64,000 nt of DNA from Hyphomicrobiales bacterium (lineage in GTDB: Bacteria > Pseudomonadota > Alphaproteobacteria > Rhizobiales > Xanthobacteraceae), in assembly GCA_003169835.1 (NCBI GenBank), contig PNAI01000016.1, positions 124,001-188,000 of the forward strand, written 5' to 3'. Each line of letters begins with the position of its first letter. Within the stretch, counting starts at the first letter, position 1. The position numbers and the translations under genes are program-made. Below the pieces are notes generated by a model. It did not search any database and was not told the DNA's origin. It saw only the letters and a list, made by a program, of their open reading frames with translations. Below, in pieces: positions 1-9,864 of this stretch.

Positions 1-161
1 TTGAGCGAACAGCTTGCGGGCGCTTAACAAGTGCAGCTAAAGCGGTCGGGGTCCGCCCCGTCCCAATGAGCTGACGGGCGGGCGATATATCCCGCCCTCC
101 ATCAACCGACCGGTCACGCGCCCCCTTGGGCGCGCCCGGCGAACCACGTGTGGAGGTAGCT
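1..161. other. Upstream region of the first ABC operon
   Basis: No complete gene lies here. The first 27 bases are open in frame 1 and end in TAA, so they could be the tail of an upstream gene, but this is too short to support. A GC-rich hairpin (arms 117-123 and 128-134, 7 bp each, 4-nt loop) sits just ahead of the GGAGG-like ribosome binding site at 152-156 of the next gene. It could affect translation or be incidental. Confidence 0.4.
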
Positions 162-1130
162 ATGACTGTCATTTCTCGACGTTCACTCCTGATCTCGGCC
201 ACCTTGGCCGGGCTGTTGCCGACCACGGCATTTGCCGCGGACGTGAAAGAAATTCGCATCGACTGGGCGACCTACAATCCGGTCTCGATGGTGCTCAAGG
301 ACAAGGGGCTGCTGGAGAAGGAATTCGCCAAGGACGGCATTGCCATCCGGTGGGTTCAAACGCTCGGCTCAAACAAAGCGCTCGAGTTCCTCAACGCCGG
401 CTCGATTGATTTCGGTTCGACCGCGGGGTCCGCGGCGCTGCTTGCCAAAGTCAACGGCAATCCGATCAAGTCGATCTATGTCTACTCGCGGCCGGAGTGG
501 ACCGCGCTGGTGACGACGAAGACATCTTCAATCCAGAAGATCGAAGACCTCAAAGGCAAGCGCGTGGCGGTCACGCGTGGAACCGATCCGCACATCTTCC
601 TGGTGCGTGCGCTGCAGAGCGTGAAGTTGACAGAGAAAGACATCACGCCGGTGTTGTTGCAGCATCCGGACGGCAAGACCGCACTGATCCGCGGCGACGT
701 GGATGCCTGGGCCGGGCTCGATCCGATGATGGCGCAGGCCGAAGTCGAAGACGGCGCGCGGCTGTTCTATCGCAACGCTGCCGCCAACACTTGGGGGATA
801 TTGAACGTGCGCGAGGAGTTCCTCAAAGAACACCCGGCGCTCGTGAAGCGCGTGCTCGCGGTGTACGAGGAGGCGCGCAAGTATTCGCTCGCCAATTACG
901 CCGAAGAAAAGCGCGTGTTCATTACCGCGACTAAGCTTCCCGAAGCGGTGGTCGATAAGCAGCTCAAAGAACGCACTGAGCTGACGCACAGCAAGATCGG
1001 TGCGCCGCAGCGCGACTCGATCCTGGCTGCGGGCCTGGCGCTGCAGCAGGCCGGTGTCATTCCGGCCAGCGTCGATGTGAAAGCGACGGTCGATGCGCTG
1101 ATCGATTCGAGCGTACCGCTGACGAACTGA
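162..1130 (+). CDS. ABC transporter substrate-binding protein, sulfonate/nitrate/taurine (SsuA/NMT1) type
   Basis: Periplasmic binding protein of 322 residues. The start at 162 is chosen over an upstream TTG (126) because GGAGG lies just before this ATG and a signal peptide with an RR pair begins there; cleavage is likely after AFA near residue 25. The fold reads as SsuA/NMT1, with a GSIDFGSTAGSAAL segment typical of this family. A permease gene and an ATPase gene follow on the same strand, so this is a complete importer. The substrate is not readable; an aliphatic sulfonate or similar small anion is the family expectation. A strong hairpin separates it from the permease gene, consistent with higher expression of the binding protein. 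Confidence 0.9.
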   Translation: MTVISRRSLLISATLAGLLPTTAFAADVKEIRIDWATYNPVSMVLKDKGLLEKEFAKDGIAIRWVQTLGSNKALEFLNAGSIDFGSTAGSAALLAKVNGNPIKSIYVYSRPEWTALVTTKTSSIQKIEDLKGKRVAVTRGTDPHIFLVRALQSVKLTEKDITPVLLQHPDGKTALIRGDVDAWAGLDPMMAQAEVEDGARLFYRNAAANTWGILNVREEFLKEHPALVKRVLAVYEEARKYSLANYAEEKRVFITATKLPEAVVDKQLKERTELTHSKIGAPQRDSILAAGLALQQAGVIPASVDVKATVDALIDSSVPLTN

Positions 1131-1154
1131 GCGCGACGAGATGCGCAAGGGATA

Positions 1155-1181
1155 CTCTCTCCGCCGCGATGGCGGAGAGAG
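1155..1181 (+). terminator. Intercistronic hairpin after the binding-protein gene
   Basis: Perfect 11-bp stem (1155-1165 with 1171-1181) and a 5-nt loop. There is no T-run, so it more likely stabilises the upstream transcript end or attenuates than fully terminates. Confidence 0.5.
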
Positions 1182-1217
1182 CCTCCCGTTTGGTGCATTG
1201 CATTTCTTGGGCGTGCC

Positions 1218-2066
1218 ATGTCTCTTGTGCGTATGAGTTTTGAGGCGGAAGGCGCCACAGCAAGCGAGTCCAAGCCTGCGGGCGAGCGGGTTGTGCGCTG
1301 GGCACGGCCGGTGTTGGGCTTGCTGCTGCCGGTCGGTCTCGCGCTCGGTTGGGAAATCGTTGTATGGCTCGGAATTTCGGATGGCCGGCTGGTGCCGCCG
1401 CCCTCGCGTATTTATGAAGAGTTTGCAGAGCTTGCGCGCTCCGGCGAACTTCTCCGCCATCTCATCGCGACACTTATGAGAGTTGCTGCCGGTTTTGGCT
1501 TGGGGACGTTGGCTGGCACTTTGCTCGGCGCGATCGCCGGTTATTCCGGGCTGGTACGCCGCCTCGTCGATCCAAGCCTACAGGGACTGCGCGCGGTCCC
1601 TTCGATTGCATGGATTCCTCTGTTCATTCTGTGGCTTGGGATATTCGAGACCTCGAAGGTCGCGTTGATCGCGGTCGGCGTGTTCTTCCCGATTTATCTC
1701 GGGGTCATGGATGCCATCCTGTCGGTTGACCGCAAAATCGTTGAGGTCGGACGGGTGTTCCGCCTGTCGGGAGCTGGCATGGTTCGTCGCATCCTGCTTC
1801 CGGCTGTGCTTCCGACCTATGTGGTGTCGCTGCGCTCAGGACTCGGGCTCGGCTGGATGTTTGTGATTGCGGCTGAGTTCATGGGAGCTTCGGAAGGTCT
1901 TGGCTATCTGCTCATTGACGGCCAGCAACTCGGTAAGCCGACTGAGATCGTCGCTGCGATCCTTGCCTTCGCGGTGCTGGGAAAGGCGACCGACGCGATA
2001 TTGGCCGCCGTCATGGCGCCATTCTTGCGCTGGCAGGATGTCTTTAAGCCGGCCGGGGAGCAGTGA
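1218..2066 (+). CDS. ABC transporter permease, SsuC/TauC type
   Basis: Inner-membrane permease of 282 residues with about six hydrophobic segments. An EAA-type loop follows EVGRVFRLSG around residues 175-205, the contact site for the ATPase. The length fits SsuC/TauC proteins. The ATPase gene starts 1 bp after its stop, so the two are translationally coupled. An internal ATG seven residues downstream of the chosen one is an alternative start. Confidence 0.9.
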   Translation: MSLVRMSFEAEGATASESKPAGERVVRWARPVLGLLLPVGLALGWEIVVWLGISDGRLVPPPSRIYEEFAELARSGELLRHLIATLMRVAAGFGLGTLAGTLLGAIAGYSGLVRRLVDPSLQGLRAVPSIAWIPLFILWLGIFETSKVALIAVGVFFPIYLGVMDAILSVDRKIVEVGRVFRLSGAGMVRRILLPAVLPTYVVSLRSGLGLGWMFVIAAEFMGASEGLGYLLIDGQQLGKPTEIVAAILAFAVLGKATDAILAAVMAPFLRWQDVFKPAGEQ

Positions 2067-2067
2067 C

Positions 2068-2859
2068 ATGCTGACGCTCAAGCATATCGGCAAGACCTAT
2101 CCCAATGGGGTGCGCGCACTCGATGGCGTGTCGCTCGACGTGGAACTTGGCGAGATCGTTGCGGTGGTCGGCGGCTCGGGCTGCGGAAAGTCGACGCTGC
2201 TGCGCGCAATCTCTGGGCTCGATCGGCCCACGCAAGGCGCGGTGGTCTTCAAAGACGATATCATTTCTGAGCCGCACGAAAAGATTGGCATTATTTTTCA
2301 GGAGCCGCGATTGCTGCCCTGGCTGACGGTCGCCGAGAACGTCGGTTTCGGGCTTGCGGACCGGCCGAAGGACGAGCGCAAGGCGCGGGTCGCACGTGCG
2401 CTTGAGCGTGTCGGGTTGACGGAGAAAGCAAACGTTTGGCCGCGCGAACTCTCTGGCGGTCAGGCGCAGCGCGTGGCGATTGCCCGTGCGCTGGTGGCGC
2501 GGCCGGAGGTGCTGCTGCTCGATGAGCCGTTCTCCGCGCTTGATGCATTCACCCGCATCGATCTGCAGGACCATCTGCTCGATCTGTGGGCGGATCAAAA
2601 GCCGACGCTCGTGCATGTCACGCATGACGTGGATGAAGCAATCGTTCTGGCCGACCGCGTGGTGGTGATGCGTCCGCGTCCGGGGCGGGTGGCGGATGAG
2701 ATTGTCATCGATCTGCCGCGCCCGCGCGATCGCCAGTCGGCGGCGTTCGATTTCGCCAAGCGGCGCGTGCTGGCCGCGCTCGACCGATCGCTCGACCGCG
2801 CCGTGCGGGTCGATGATGGCGAGACCAAGAGTGAGGCCGGTGCGGCCCTGTGGTGGTAA
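2068..2859 (+). CDS. ABC transporter ATP-binding protein, SsuB/TauB type
   Basis: Cytoplasmic ATPase of 263 residues. It has Walker A GGSGCGKST (residues 35-43), the LSGGQ signature (about 128-132), Walker B LLLDE (about 149-153) and an H-loop in VTHDVDEA. The start at 2068 follows the permease stop by one base. A longer open frame upstream overlaps the permease and is rejected. It completes the importer with the two preceding genes. Confidence 0.93.
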   Translation: MLTLKHIGKTYPNGVRALDGVSLDVELGEIVAVVGGSGCGKSTLLRAISGLDRPTQGAVVFKDDIISEPHEKIGIIFQEPRLLPWLTVAENVGFGLADRPKDERKARVARALERVGLTEKANVWPRELSGGQAQRVAIARALVARPEVLLLDEPFSALDAFTRIDLQDHLLDLWADQKPTLVHVTHDVDEAIVLADRVVVMRPRPGRVADEIVIDLPRPRDRQSAAFDFAKRRVLAALDRSLDRAVRVDDGETKSEAGAALWW

Positions 2860-2936
2860 TGGGATGGCCATTGCGTTGATACGCAGGCAATGACATCTAA
2901 GCCGCCAACACAAATAATCCGAAATGGAGTTTCACT

Positions 2937-3446
2937 ATGGATGCTGCTGAACTGCGCGCGATGCAGGCTCCGATCAAGGAGCGCTACAAGAACGCGCCCG
3001 AGTCCGCGCTGATCACGCTCAAAGCCAAGGGCAAGCTCGACGAGTCGAACATCGCCTGCAAGGTCGAGACCGGCCGTGCTCTGGCGGTGGCCGGCTTGCA
3101 TCCGGCGACGGGCGGTTCGGGGCTGGAACTGTGCTCCGGCGATATGTTGCTGGAAGCGCTGGTGGCGTGCGCCGGGGTAACGATCAAGGCGGTGTCGACC
3201 GCGCTTGGCATCGCGCTGAAATCGGGCACTGTGTCGGCGGAGGGCGATCTCGACTTTCGCGGTACGCTGGGCGTCGACAAGGAGGCGCCGGTGGGGTTCC
3301 GCGAAATTCGCCTGCGATTCGATCTCGATACCGACGTCCCGCAAGACAAGCTCGACCAACTGCTCAAGCTCACCGAGCGTTATTGCGTGGTCTACCAGAC
3401 CATTTGTAGCGGCCCACCAGTTGCGATCAGCCTCAAGCGCGTGTAA
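2937..3446 (+). CDS. OsmC-like protein (thiol peroxidase family)
   Basis: Protein of 169 residues in the OsmC/Ohr superfamily, which reduces organic hydroperoxides through two cysteines. Both expected cysteines are present: C78 in LVACAG and C150 in TERYC. The start at 2937 follows a GGAG-like element. It lies 77 bp after the ABC ATPase on the same strand, so co-transcription is possible. The true substrate is unknown; many members of this branch are not true peroxidases. Confidence 0.8.
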   Translation: MDAAELRAMQAPIKERYKNAPESALITLKAKGKLDESNIACKVETGRALAVAGLHPATGGSGLELCSGDMLLEALVACAGVTIKAVSTALGIALKSGTVSAEGDLDFRGTLGVDKEAPVGFREIRLRFDLDTDVPQDKLDQLLKLTERYCVVYQTICSGPPVAISLKRV

Positions 3447-3469
3447 GCCATGCGGCGTAAATCGCCGCC

Positions 3470-4273
3470 ATGATCGATCTCACATTCTGGTTTGCGCTCG
3501 TACTCAAGATGGCGGTCACCGCAGGCTTTGTCGTGGGCGCGGCGATGGTCACCGAACGCGCGGGGCCGATCGTCGGCGCGCTGGTGGCCACATTGCCAAT
3601 CGCGGCGGGGCCGGCGTATGTATTTTTGGCGCTCGACCACGATTCCGAATTCATTTCACGAAGCGCACTCGGCAGCATCGCGGCGCATGCGGCGACCGGC
3701 ATCTTTTCCATAGTTTATGTGCTGTTGGCACAGCGATTCGGAACGATGATCAGCGTTGCTGGCGCGGTTGGCGTGTGGTTTGCGGCGGCATTGCCGTTGC
3801 GCTCGGCGGAATGGAGTTTTCTGGCCGTGGCCGGAGTGAACCTTGCGATCTTTGCGATCGCGATCGCACTCACGTCTGGCTTTAGAAACGTGCCGATGCC
3901 GCCGGTCAAGCGGCGCTGGTACGATGTGCCGCTGCGCGCAACCATGGTGTCCGTACTTGTCGCCGCGGTCGTGGGTTTGAGCGGCCAGGTGGAGCCGACG
4001 TTCACCGGGCTGCTCGCGGTCTATCCGATCGTGATGACATGCCTGATGCTGATCTTCCATCCGCGCGCGGGAGGGCCTGCGACAGCGACGCTGATCGCCA
4101 ACACGCTTTGGGGGCTAGTCGGGTTCAGCGCGTGCCTGTTCACCGTGCATCTGGCGACGATGCCGCTCGGTACGCCTGCGGGGCTCGTTCTCGCGCTGGC
4201 GGTGTCGATCGCGTGGAACCTGATCGTGTGGGTGCTGCGGCGCCGGACCAGCGCGAAGCCTATTCAACCTTGA
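3470..4273 (+). CDS. Polytopic membrane protein of unknown function
   Basis: 267 residues, mostly hydrophobic, with about eight predicted transmembrane helices and an internal cytoplasmic loop rich in basic residues near PPVKRRWYD (about residue 145). The family is not recognised. It follows the OsmC gene by 23 bp. Its 3' end overlaps the convergent Bug-protein gene by 14 bp. Confidence 0.75.
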   Translation: MIDLTFWFALVLKMAVTAGFVVGAAMVTERAGPIVGALVATLPIAAGPAYVFLALDHDSEFISRSALGSIAAHAATGIFSIVYVLLAQRFGTMISVAGAVGVWFAAALPLRSAEWSFLAVAGVNLAIFAIAIALTSGFRNVPMPPVKRRWYDVPLRATMVSVLVAAVVGLSGQVEPTFTGLLAVYPIVMTCLMLIFHPRAGGPATATLIANTLWGLVGFSACLFTVHLATMPLGTPAGLVLALAVSIAWNLIVWVLRRRTSAKPIQP

Positions 4274-5237
4274 GATTGGCGTCGCGGATCACCTTCGACC
4301 ATTTCCGCGCTTCGCTCTTGATGAAAGATGCGAACTCTTCCGGCGAAGAAGTCATCGGCTGGAACATCTGCGGCACTATGAATTTTTCCTGGAAATTCGC
4401 GTCGGCGAACACCCGCTGCACTTCGGCGTGGAGTTTCATCACGATCTCGCGCGGCGTGCCGGCAGGAGCGAACAGCCCGAACCAAGTCGTCGCTTCGAAG
4501 CCCGGCACGCCGCTTTCGGCGACGGTCGGGATATCAGCGGCGGGCGCGAGGCGCTTTGAACTTCCGACGCCAAGAATTTTTATCTGACCCGCCCGATGTG
4601 CGGGCAGCGCGAGACTCATGCTCACCGACATGAGATTGATATGGCCGGCGACGACGTCGTTGAGCGCGGGAGCGGCACCGCGGTAATGTACGGCGGTGAA
4701 TTTCACTCCGGTCATGCTTTCAAGAAGCGTGATGTTCATGTGCGGGCCGGAACCGATGCCGGCGGTGCCGTAGTTGATTTTTCCCGGCGACTGCTTGGCG
4801 AGCGCAATCAATTCGCCGATGTTCTTGGCTGGCAGTTCGCGCGAGACCAGGATCGCCTGGTTGATGCGCACGAGACCGGCGATCGGGAGGAAGTCCTTCT
4901 CTTCGTCGTAAGGGATTTTGCGCTTGCCATAGAGCGTCGGGTTGATGGTGAAGACACCCGCCTCGGCCACCATCAGCGTGTAGCCGTCAGGCTGAGCCTT
5001 GGCGACCGCCATAGCTCCGGTCACGTGGGCGGCGCCACCCTTGTTCTCGATAATGATCTGCTGGCCAAGGCTTTCCGAAATCTTCTGGCCGACGGCGCGT
5101 GCCACCACGTCGGTCACGCCGCCGGCCGCGGCGGTGACGACAAATGTAATGGGACGTGTGGGATAGGTTTGCGCATGAACGGCCGCAGCACCGAGAAGAC
5201 CGCAAAGCAGAAAAAATGCGGCGAGGAATTTCGTCAT
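4260..5237 (-). CDS. Bug/TctC-family tripartite tricarboxylate transporter binding protein
   Basis: 325-residue periplasmic binding protein with a signal peptide (cleavage near VHA-QTYP) and the Bug signature [11 protein letters not shown] followed by GGVTDVVAR. Bug proteins bind carboxylates for TctAB-type uptake systems or sensors, but no tctA or tctB lies in this window. Its ATG overlaps the mutS stop (ATGA at 5234-5237), so it is translated from the mutS message. That is an unusual partner. Confidence 0.88.
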   Translation of the reverse strand: MTKFLAAFFLLCGLLGAAAVHAQTYPTRPITFVVTAAAGGVTDVVARAVGQKISESLGQQIIIENKGGAAHVTGAMAVAKAQPDGYTLMVAEAGVFTINPTLYGKRKIPYDEEKDFLPIAGLVRINQAILVSRELPAKNIGELIALAKQSPGKINYGTAGIGSGPHMNITLLESMTGVKFTAVHYRGAAPALNDVVAGHINLMSVSMSLALPAHRAGQIKILGVGSSKRLAPAADIPTVAESGVPGFEATTWFGLFAPAGTPREIVMKLHAEVQRVFADANFQEKFIVPQMFQPMTSSPEEFASFIKSEARKWSKVIRDANLKVE

Positions 5238-8041
5238 GATTTCCTCCCATGATCCGGTGGCCTGGATTTGAGCGCGTAGAGCGCTTCGAGTGCATCGCGC
5301 GGCGACATCTCGTCGGGGTTAAGGGCCGCGAGTGCGGCGATGAGCGTATCGAGCGCGCTGTCTTGCGGCGATGGCGCCGCGGCGCGCGGCGTTGCCGCGA
5401 ACAGCGGCAGATCGTCGATCAGGCGGCGCGCGGGCGAGGTGCGGTTCTCGGCTTCGAGTCCGGCGAGCACGAGTTTTGCGCGCTCGATCACGCCTGAAGG
5501 CAATCCCGCAAGCTTGGCCACCTGGATGCCATAGGAGCGGTCGGCCACGCCCGGAATCACTTCGTGCAGGAAAATAACGTCGCCTTGCCATTCCTTGACG
5601 CGCACGGTCGCGTTGTGCAGGCGCTTTAGTCGTGCCGCGAGCGCGGTCAATTCGTGAAAATGCGTGGCGAACAGCGCGCGGCAGCGGTTAGTCTCGTGCA
5701 GATGCTCGATGGTGGCCCAGGCGATGGATAGCCCGTCGAAAGTCGAGGTGCCGCGGCCGATCTCGTCGAGGATCACGAGCGAGCGCTCGCCCGCCTGATT
5801 GAGAATTGCCGCGGTCTCGACCATCTCGACCATGAAAGTCGAACGGCCGCGGGCGAGATCGTCGGCGGCGCCAACGCGCGAGAACAGGCGGTCGACAACG
5901 CCGATCTTGACGCGCTTGGCCGGCACGAAACCGCCCATCTGTGCAAGGACGACGATGAGCGCGTTCTGGCGCAGGAATGTCGACTTGCCCGCCATGTTCG
6001 GGCCGGTGAGCAGCCAGATGCGGCCGGCGTCGGCGTCTGCGGGCGGGGAGAGTTCGCAATCATTGGCCACGAAGGAGGCGCTCGCGAGCACTTGCTCGAC
6101 CACCGCGTGGCGGCCGCCTTCCACGACGAAATCAAGCGAGCGGTCGATCTGCGGGCGCACGTAAGAGCGCTCGACGGCGAGGGCTGCGAGGGCCGACGAT
6201 ACATCAAGCGTTGCCAGAGCCTCGGCCGCGACTTTGATGGCGGCACTGGCTGCGGTGACGCAGGCCGATAGGCGTTCGAAGATCTCAAGCTCCAGGCCGA
6301 GCGTGCGGTCGGCGGCATTGGCGATTTTTGCTTCGAGTTCGCCGAGTTCGGTGGTGGTGAAGCGCACTTGTCCCGCCAATGTCTGGCGATGGATGAATGT
6401 CGCATTGAGCGGGGATTTCAGCAATTTCTCGCCGTGCTGTGCGGTGACTTCGACGAAATAGCCGAGCACATTGTTGTGCCGGATTTTCAAGCCGCGCACA
6501 CCGACATCCTCGGCGTAGCGCGCCTGCAGCTGCGCCACGATCTTTCGCGATTCATCGCGCAAGCCGCGCGCTTCATCGAGTGCTGCGTCGTAGCTGGCGC
6601 GCACGAAGCCGCCGTCGCGCTTGAACGCGGGAAGCTCATCTGCGAGCGCCGCCGCTAGCTCGGCCGCGATCGAAGCGTCCGGGCGCAGCAGCGCAGCTGA
6701 CGCATCGACAATCTCGGGCGGGATTGGTGGGAGCGTGTCGAGCAGCGCCGCGAGGCCCGACGCTGCGAGTATGCCATCGCGAACGGCGGCGAGATCGCGC
6801 GGACCGCCGCGGCCGACCACAAGGCGGCTGAGCGCGCGGGCGAGATCGGGGGCCGCTTGCAGGCGCTTTCGCACCTCGGCTCGGGTCGCGGTGTCGGTGA
6901 CGAAGGTTTCGACCGCATCGAGACGTTTTGCGATTGCCGTTGGATCGGTCAGGGGTGCGGCGAGCCGCTGGGCAAGCAGGCGCGCGCCGGCCGACGTCAC
7001 CGTGCGGTCGATGGCGGAGAGCAGCGAGCCGCGGCGCTCGCCCGAAAGCGTGCGCACGAGTTCGAGGTTGGCGCGCGTTGCCTGGTCGATGGAGAGCGTT
7101 GCGCCGGCGGCCTCGCGCACGGGCGGTGACAGCGGCGGGCGTTTGCCGATTTGCGTGCGCTCGACGTAAGTGATGCAAGCCGCAGCGGCATTCAGTTCGA
7201 GCCGCGAGAGGGCGCCAAAGGCTTCGGTGGTTGCCACCGCAAAAAACTCGCAAAGGCGGCGTTCGGCGGTGGCGCCGTCGAACACGTCGCGCGGGAGCGG
7301 CGTGACCGCGGGCAAGGTGCGAAGGAACGGCGCCCATTCGGGATCGCCATAGAGCGCATCGGAGACGATGATCTCGCCCGGCTCCAGGCGCGCGATTTCG
7401 GCTGCGAGACTCAAGCGGTCGCATTCGGCGATGCGAAACTCGGCGGTGGAAATATCGATCCAGGCCAGCGCGAAGCGGCTGTCTTCGCCTGCGGACGACG
7501 TGCGTGCGCGGACGATGGCAAGCAGATAGTTGTTGCGGTTGGCGTCGAGCAGCGTGTCTTCGGTGAGCGTGCCTGGCGTGATCAGCCGGATGACATCGCG
7601 CCGGACGACGCTTTTGTTTCCGCGCTTTCTTGCCTCCGCGGGGTCTTCGAGCTGTTCGCAGACGGCGACGCGATGGCCGAGCGCGATCAGGCGATGCAGA
7701 TATTCGTCGGAGCGCTCAACCGGCACGCCGCACATGGGAATGTCGTTGCCGAGATGCTTGCCGCGCTTGGTGAGCATGATGCCGAGCGCGCGCGAGGCCA
7801 CTTCGGCGTCATCGAAGAACAATTCGTAGAAGTCGCCCATCCGGTAGAACAGAAGGCAATCCGGATTGGCGGCCTTGATCTCGATATATTGCTGCATCAT
7901 CGGAGTGACGCGCGCGGCGTCTCCGGCCGGCATGGGCGTCACGCGCGCGGCTTCGCCGGGCGCTACAGGGGCAGCGCGCGCGGCCGCCTCGGCGGGCGGC
8001 GCGGTGTCATCCGTGACGGGGAGAGCGCGGGCTGCGTCCAT
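5234..8041 (-). CDS. mutS: DNA mismatch repair protein MutS
   Basis: 935 residues. It recognises base mismatches and recruits MutL. Visible features: the mismatch-wedge FYE motif (residues 71-73), connector and lever domains, Walker [10 protein letters not shown] (about 680-688), [12 protein letters not shown] (about 759-770) and the helix-turn-helix end. Residues 20-52 consist of three imperfect 11-residue repeats, the last of which leads into the conserved core (MMQQY at 48). The N-terminal extension is longer than usual, so the true start could be an internal ATG. The gene overlaps the downstream Bug gene by ATGA. Confidence 0.97.
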   Translation of the reverse strand: MDAARALPVTDDTAPPAEAAARAAPVAPGEAARVTPMPAGDAARVTPMMQQYIEIKAANPDCLLFYRMGDFYELFFDDAEVASRALGIMLTKRGKHLGNDIPMCGVPVERSDEYLHRLIALGHRVAVCEQLEDPAEARKRGNKSVVRRDVIRLITPGTLTEDTLLDANRNNYLLAIVRARTSSAGEDSRFALAWIDISTAEFRIAECDRLSLAAEIARLEPGEIIVSDALYGDPEWAPFLRTLPAVTPLPRDVFDGATAERRLCEFFAVATTEAFGALSRLELNAAAACITYVERTQIGKRPPLSPPVREAAGATLSIDQATRANLELVRTLSGERRGSLLSAIDRTVTSAGARLLAQRLAAPLTDPTAIAKRLDAVETFVTDTATRAEVRKRLQAAPDLARALSRLVVGRGGPRDLAAVRDGILAASGLAALLDTLPPIPPEIVDASAALLRPDASIAAELAAALADELPAFKRDGGFVRASYDAALDEARGLRDESRKIVAQLQARYAEDVGVRGLKIRHNNVLGYFVEVTAQHGEKLLKSPLNATFIHRQTLAGQVRFTTTELGELEAKIANAADRTLGLELEIFERLSACVTAASAAIKVAAEALATLDVSSALAALAVERSYVRPQIDRSLDFVVEGGRHAVVEQVLASASFVANDCELSPPADADAGRIWLLTGPNMAGKSTFLRQNALIVVLAQMGGFVPAKRVKIGVVDRLFSRVGAADDLARGRSTFMVEMVETAAILNQAGERSLVILDEIGRGTSTFDGLSIAWATIEHLHETNRCRALFATHFHELTALAARLKRLHNATVRVKEWQGDVIFLHEVIPGVADRSYGIQVAKLAGLPSGVIERAKLVLAGLEAENRTSPARRLIDDLPLFAATPRAAAPSPQDSALDTLIAALAALNPDEMSPRDALEALYALKSRPPDHGRKS
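7886..7984 (-). repeat. Three imperfect 33-bp tandem repeats at the 5' end of mutS
   Basis: Three adjacent 33-bp units encode [22 protein letters not shown] and [11 protein letters not shown]. The third is the conserved start of the MutS core. This suggests the extension arose by tandem duplication of the first codons of the core. Confidence 0.8.
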
Positions 8042-8114
8042 GGGGCAGGACGCTAGCAGATCACGCGCGCGGTTTCATGGCCGCGCGCGGAAATAACTCA
8101 CAACCAAGGGTGCA

Positions 8115-9128
8115 TTACCCAAGCTTCTTGCCGGTGATTTTTTCGATGTTGCCGGACATGATCGCTTTGCGCTTGGCCTTCGACATGTCGATGCCGTCGA
8201 GGATCTTGAGCGTCTCGCGGATGTACATCGTGCCTTTTTCCGGATCGAACGGACAATCGGAGGCAAACACGATCTTGTCGGTGGGATAGAAAGCCAGTCC
8301 GCAGACGGTGGCGGGCTTGCCGCCAAACACGGCGGTGTCGGTATAGAAATCCTGCTTGAAATAATCGAGCGGGCGTTTCTTGAGGCTTTTGCGCACGAGG
8401 CTCAAATCCTCGTCGGAGGTGCGCGCGCCGAGCTGATCCCAGCCCGGGCCGATGCGGCCTTCCAGCATCGGCACGATACCGCCGAAGTGGTGGGTGATGA
8501 CTTTGAGCTTGGGATGCTTGTCCATGATCTTGGAGAACACCAAGCGCGACATGGCGGCGGCGGTCTCGTAGGACCAGCCCAGCGTCCACCAGATTTCGTA
8601 CTTGGATTTTTTTTCGGTCAGGTAATCGGGGAAGTTGGCGCCGCGCGCCGGATGCATCCAGACCGGCTTGCCGAGCTTGTTCATGGTCTCGAAGAACGGC
8701 GCGAATTCCGGATTGTCGAGCGGCCGGCCGGCGATGTTGGTGTAAATTTGCACGCCGCACGCGCCGTTCTTGATCGCACGTTCGCATTCGCGCGCGCCGG
8801 CATCGGGGGAAGCAAGCGGCGCCTGCGCGACCCAGCCCGGAAAATGGTCGGGATGCTTCGCGCACATCTCGGCGAAGCCGTCGTTGACGATCTTGGCGTA
8901 CTCTTCGACCTGTTTCGGGCTAGACGCCATGATCTCAAGCGGCGGCATCGGATAGGAAACGATCTGCGCGTAGTCCTTGAACTTGTCGACGACCTTGAGG
9001 CGGACGTTGACGTCATGGATGCAGGGAATTTCGCGCACTCGCTTGCCGATATCGGCATGGGCGCCCCGCTCGATGACCTCATCGAAGAATTTCTTCGGAA
9101 TGAAATGGGTGTAGGCGTCGATACGCAT
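8115..9128 (-). CDS. Amidohydrolase-2 family protein (ACMSD/decarboxylase-like)
   Basis: 337 residues, a TIM-barrel metal-dependent hydrolase or decarboxylase resembling aminocarboxymuconate semialdehyde decarboxylase relatives. Later metal or catalytic positions are visible: WMHP, ITHHFGG and SDCPFD. The usual first HxH is DAYTHF here, so the first histidine is tyrosine. Together with its position next to aromatic catabolism genes, a role in aromatic acid breakdown is possible but not shown. The start is preceded by GGAGG. Confidence 0.82.
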   Translation of the reverse strand: MRIDAYTHFIPKKFFDEVIERGAHADIGKRVREIPCIHDVNVRLKVVDKFKDYAQIVSYPMPPLEIMASSPKQVEEYAKIVNDGFAEMCAKHPDHFPGWVAQAPLASPDAGARECERAIKNGACGVQIYTNIAGRPLDNPEFAPFFETMNKLGKPVWMHPARGANFPDYLTEKKSKYEIWWTLGWSYETAAAMSRLVFSKIMDKHPKLKVITHHFGGIVPMLEGRIGPGWDQLGARTSDEDLSLVRKSLKKRPLDYFKQDFYTDTAVFGGKPATVCGLAFYPTDKIVFASDCPFDPEKGTMYIRETLKILDGIDMSKAKRKAIMSGNIEKITGKKLG

Positions 9129-9250
9129 AAAATTCCTCCGGTTATTCCCATTTGTCTGATGTGCGGTATGGTGCGGCGTGGTTGGCTATGAGCGGGCGGG
9201 ATTGAGCGAAAAAACTGTTAGCCTGTCGGAAGGCGGGAGTCCATCATTTG

Positions 9251-9258
9251 GCCGTCCC
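9251..9258. repeat. Left copy of the 8-bp target-site duplication
   Basis: GCCGTCCC, directly outside the left terminal inverted repeat. It is identical to the copy at 11105-11112. Confidence 0.85.
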
Positions 9259-9276
9259 GGTAGTGTCCTAATTTGA
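9259..9276 (+). repeat. Left terminal inverted repeat of the element
   Basis: 18-bp sequence GGTAGTGTCCTAATTTGA, a perfect inverted copy of 11087-11104. The stop codon of the adjacent 66-residue gene lies within it. Confidence 0.9.
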
Positions 9277-9468
9277 TTTTTCTGGCAGCGCGGGCCACTT
9301 GGCGTATGCCAAAACCCACAGAGCGATGATGTTCAGGGGCGAAATTACCCCAATCAGCACCCACCAGCCGCTGAAACCCATTCGATGAAGAATCTTAACT
9401 GCTGGCGGTACGAATGCTGCCAAGATCAGAATTATAATTGCCCAGTGCACCCAGCTTAAACCGCCCAT
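9268..9468 (-). CDS. Small two-helix membrane protein, element passenger
   Basis: 66 residues with two hydrophobic segments (about residues 8-26 and 35-55) and a short charged tail. The motif LIGVISPLNIIALWVLAYAKWP resembles small bacterial inner-membrane proteins of unknown function. The start follows a GGGGGAA-type ribosome binding site (AAAGGGGGAACCC on the reverse strand). It occupies the left end of the mobile element and its stop overlaps the terminal repeat. Confidence 0.65.
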   Translation of the reverse strand: MGGLSWVHWAIIILILAAFVPPAVKILHRMGFSGWWVLIGVISPLNIIALWVLAYAKWPALPEKSN

Positions 9469-9483
9469 GGGTTCCCCCTTTAG

Positions 9484-9864
9484 TTATCGTGAAGTCTGCT
9501 CGACCAATTCCTCAAGCGACCACATCCTATCAGAAACTCCCGCTGCCATAGCTGGCGTAACGCGCAAAGTCTTATGCAGGCGCACAAGATTGTAGTGCGC
9601 GAAATGCAACGCAACTGCCGCCTGCAAGTTTTCAAATTTCTTGCTGAAAGCATTTGTGAGGCGAGTAAAGCGCCGCATGCTCATCCGCATGGTCAAGTTT
9701 TGACGCTCAACCATACTGGTCGAGATGTGGGCATGATCGGGGGCTCCAGCGATCACTGTGCGCGCCGCGCCTGTCACGCGCGGCGGGGCATAGCGGCCGG
9801 GACCGATAGGCTCGGAGTCGTAAAATTTAACTATCTGCCCGTAGTCCACATCCGCGCCGAATCC
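9484..9864 (-). pseudogene. IS1-like transposase, C-terminal remnant
   Basis: Only the C-terminal third is present. It includes FGADVDYGQIVKFY, STSMVERQNLTMRMSMRRFT and LHKTLRVTPAMAAGV, which I recognise from single-ORF IS1-like transposases common in Rhizobiales. The catalytic E lies in SMVERQN; the two upstream aspartates and the N-terminal DNA-binding domain are missing. Homology stops near 9864, where the opposite-strand DUF5343-like reading begins. A GTG at 9849 opens a residual 121-codon frame that is probably not functional. Confidence 0.8.

Noticed and set aside
528-1460. Long reverse-strand open frame opposite the ABC binding protein and permease
   Set aside because: It is antisense to two clear transporter genes, has a low-complexity arginine/histidine composition, and no ribosome binding site.
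7886-7984. mutS repeats considered as a CRISPR or recombination site
   Set aside because: They are in-frame coding repeats with 11-codon period and no spacers.
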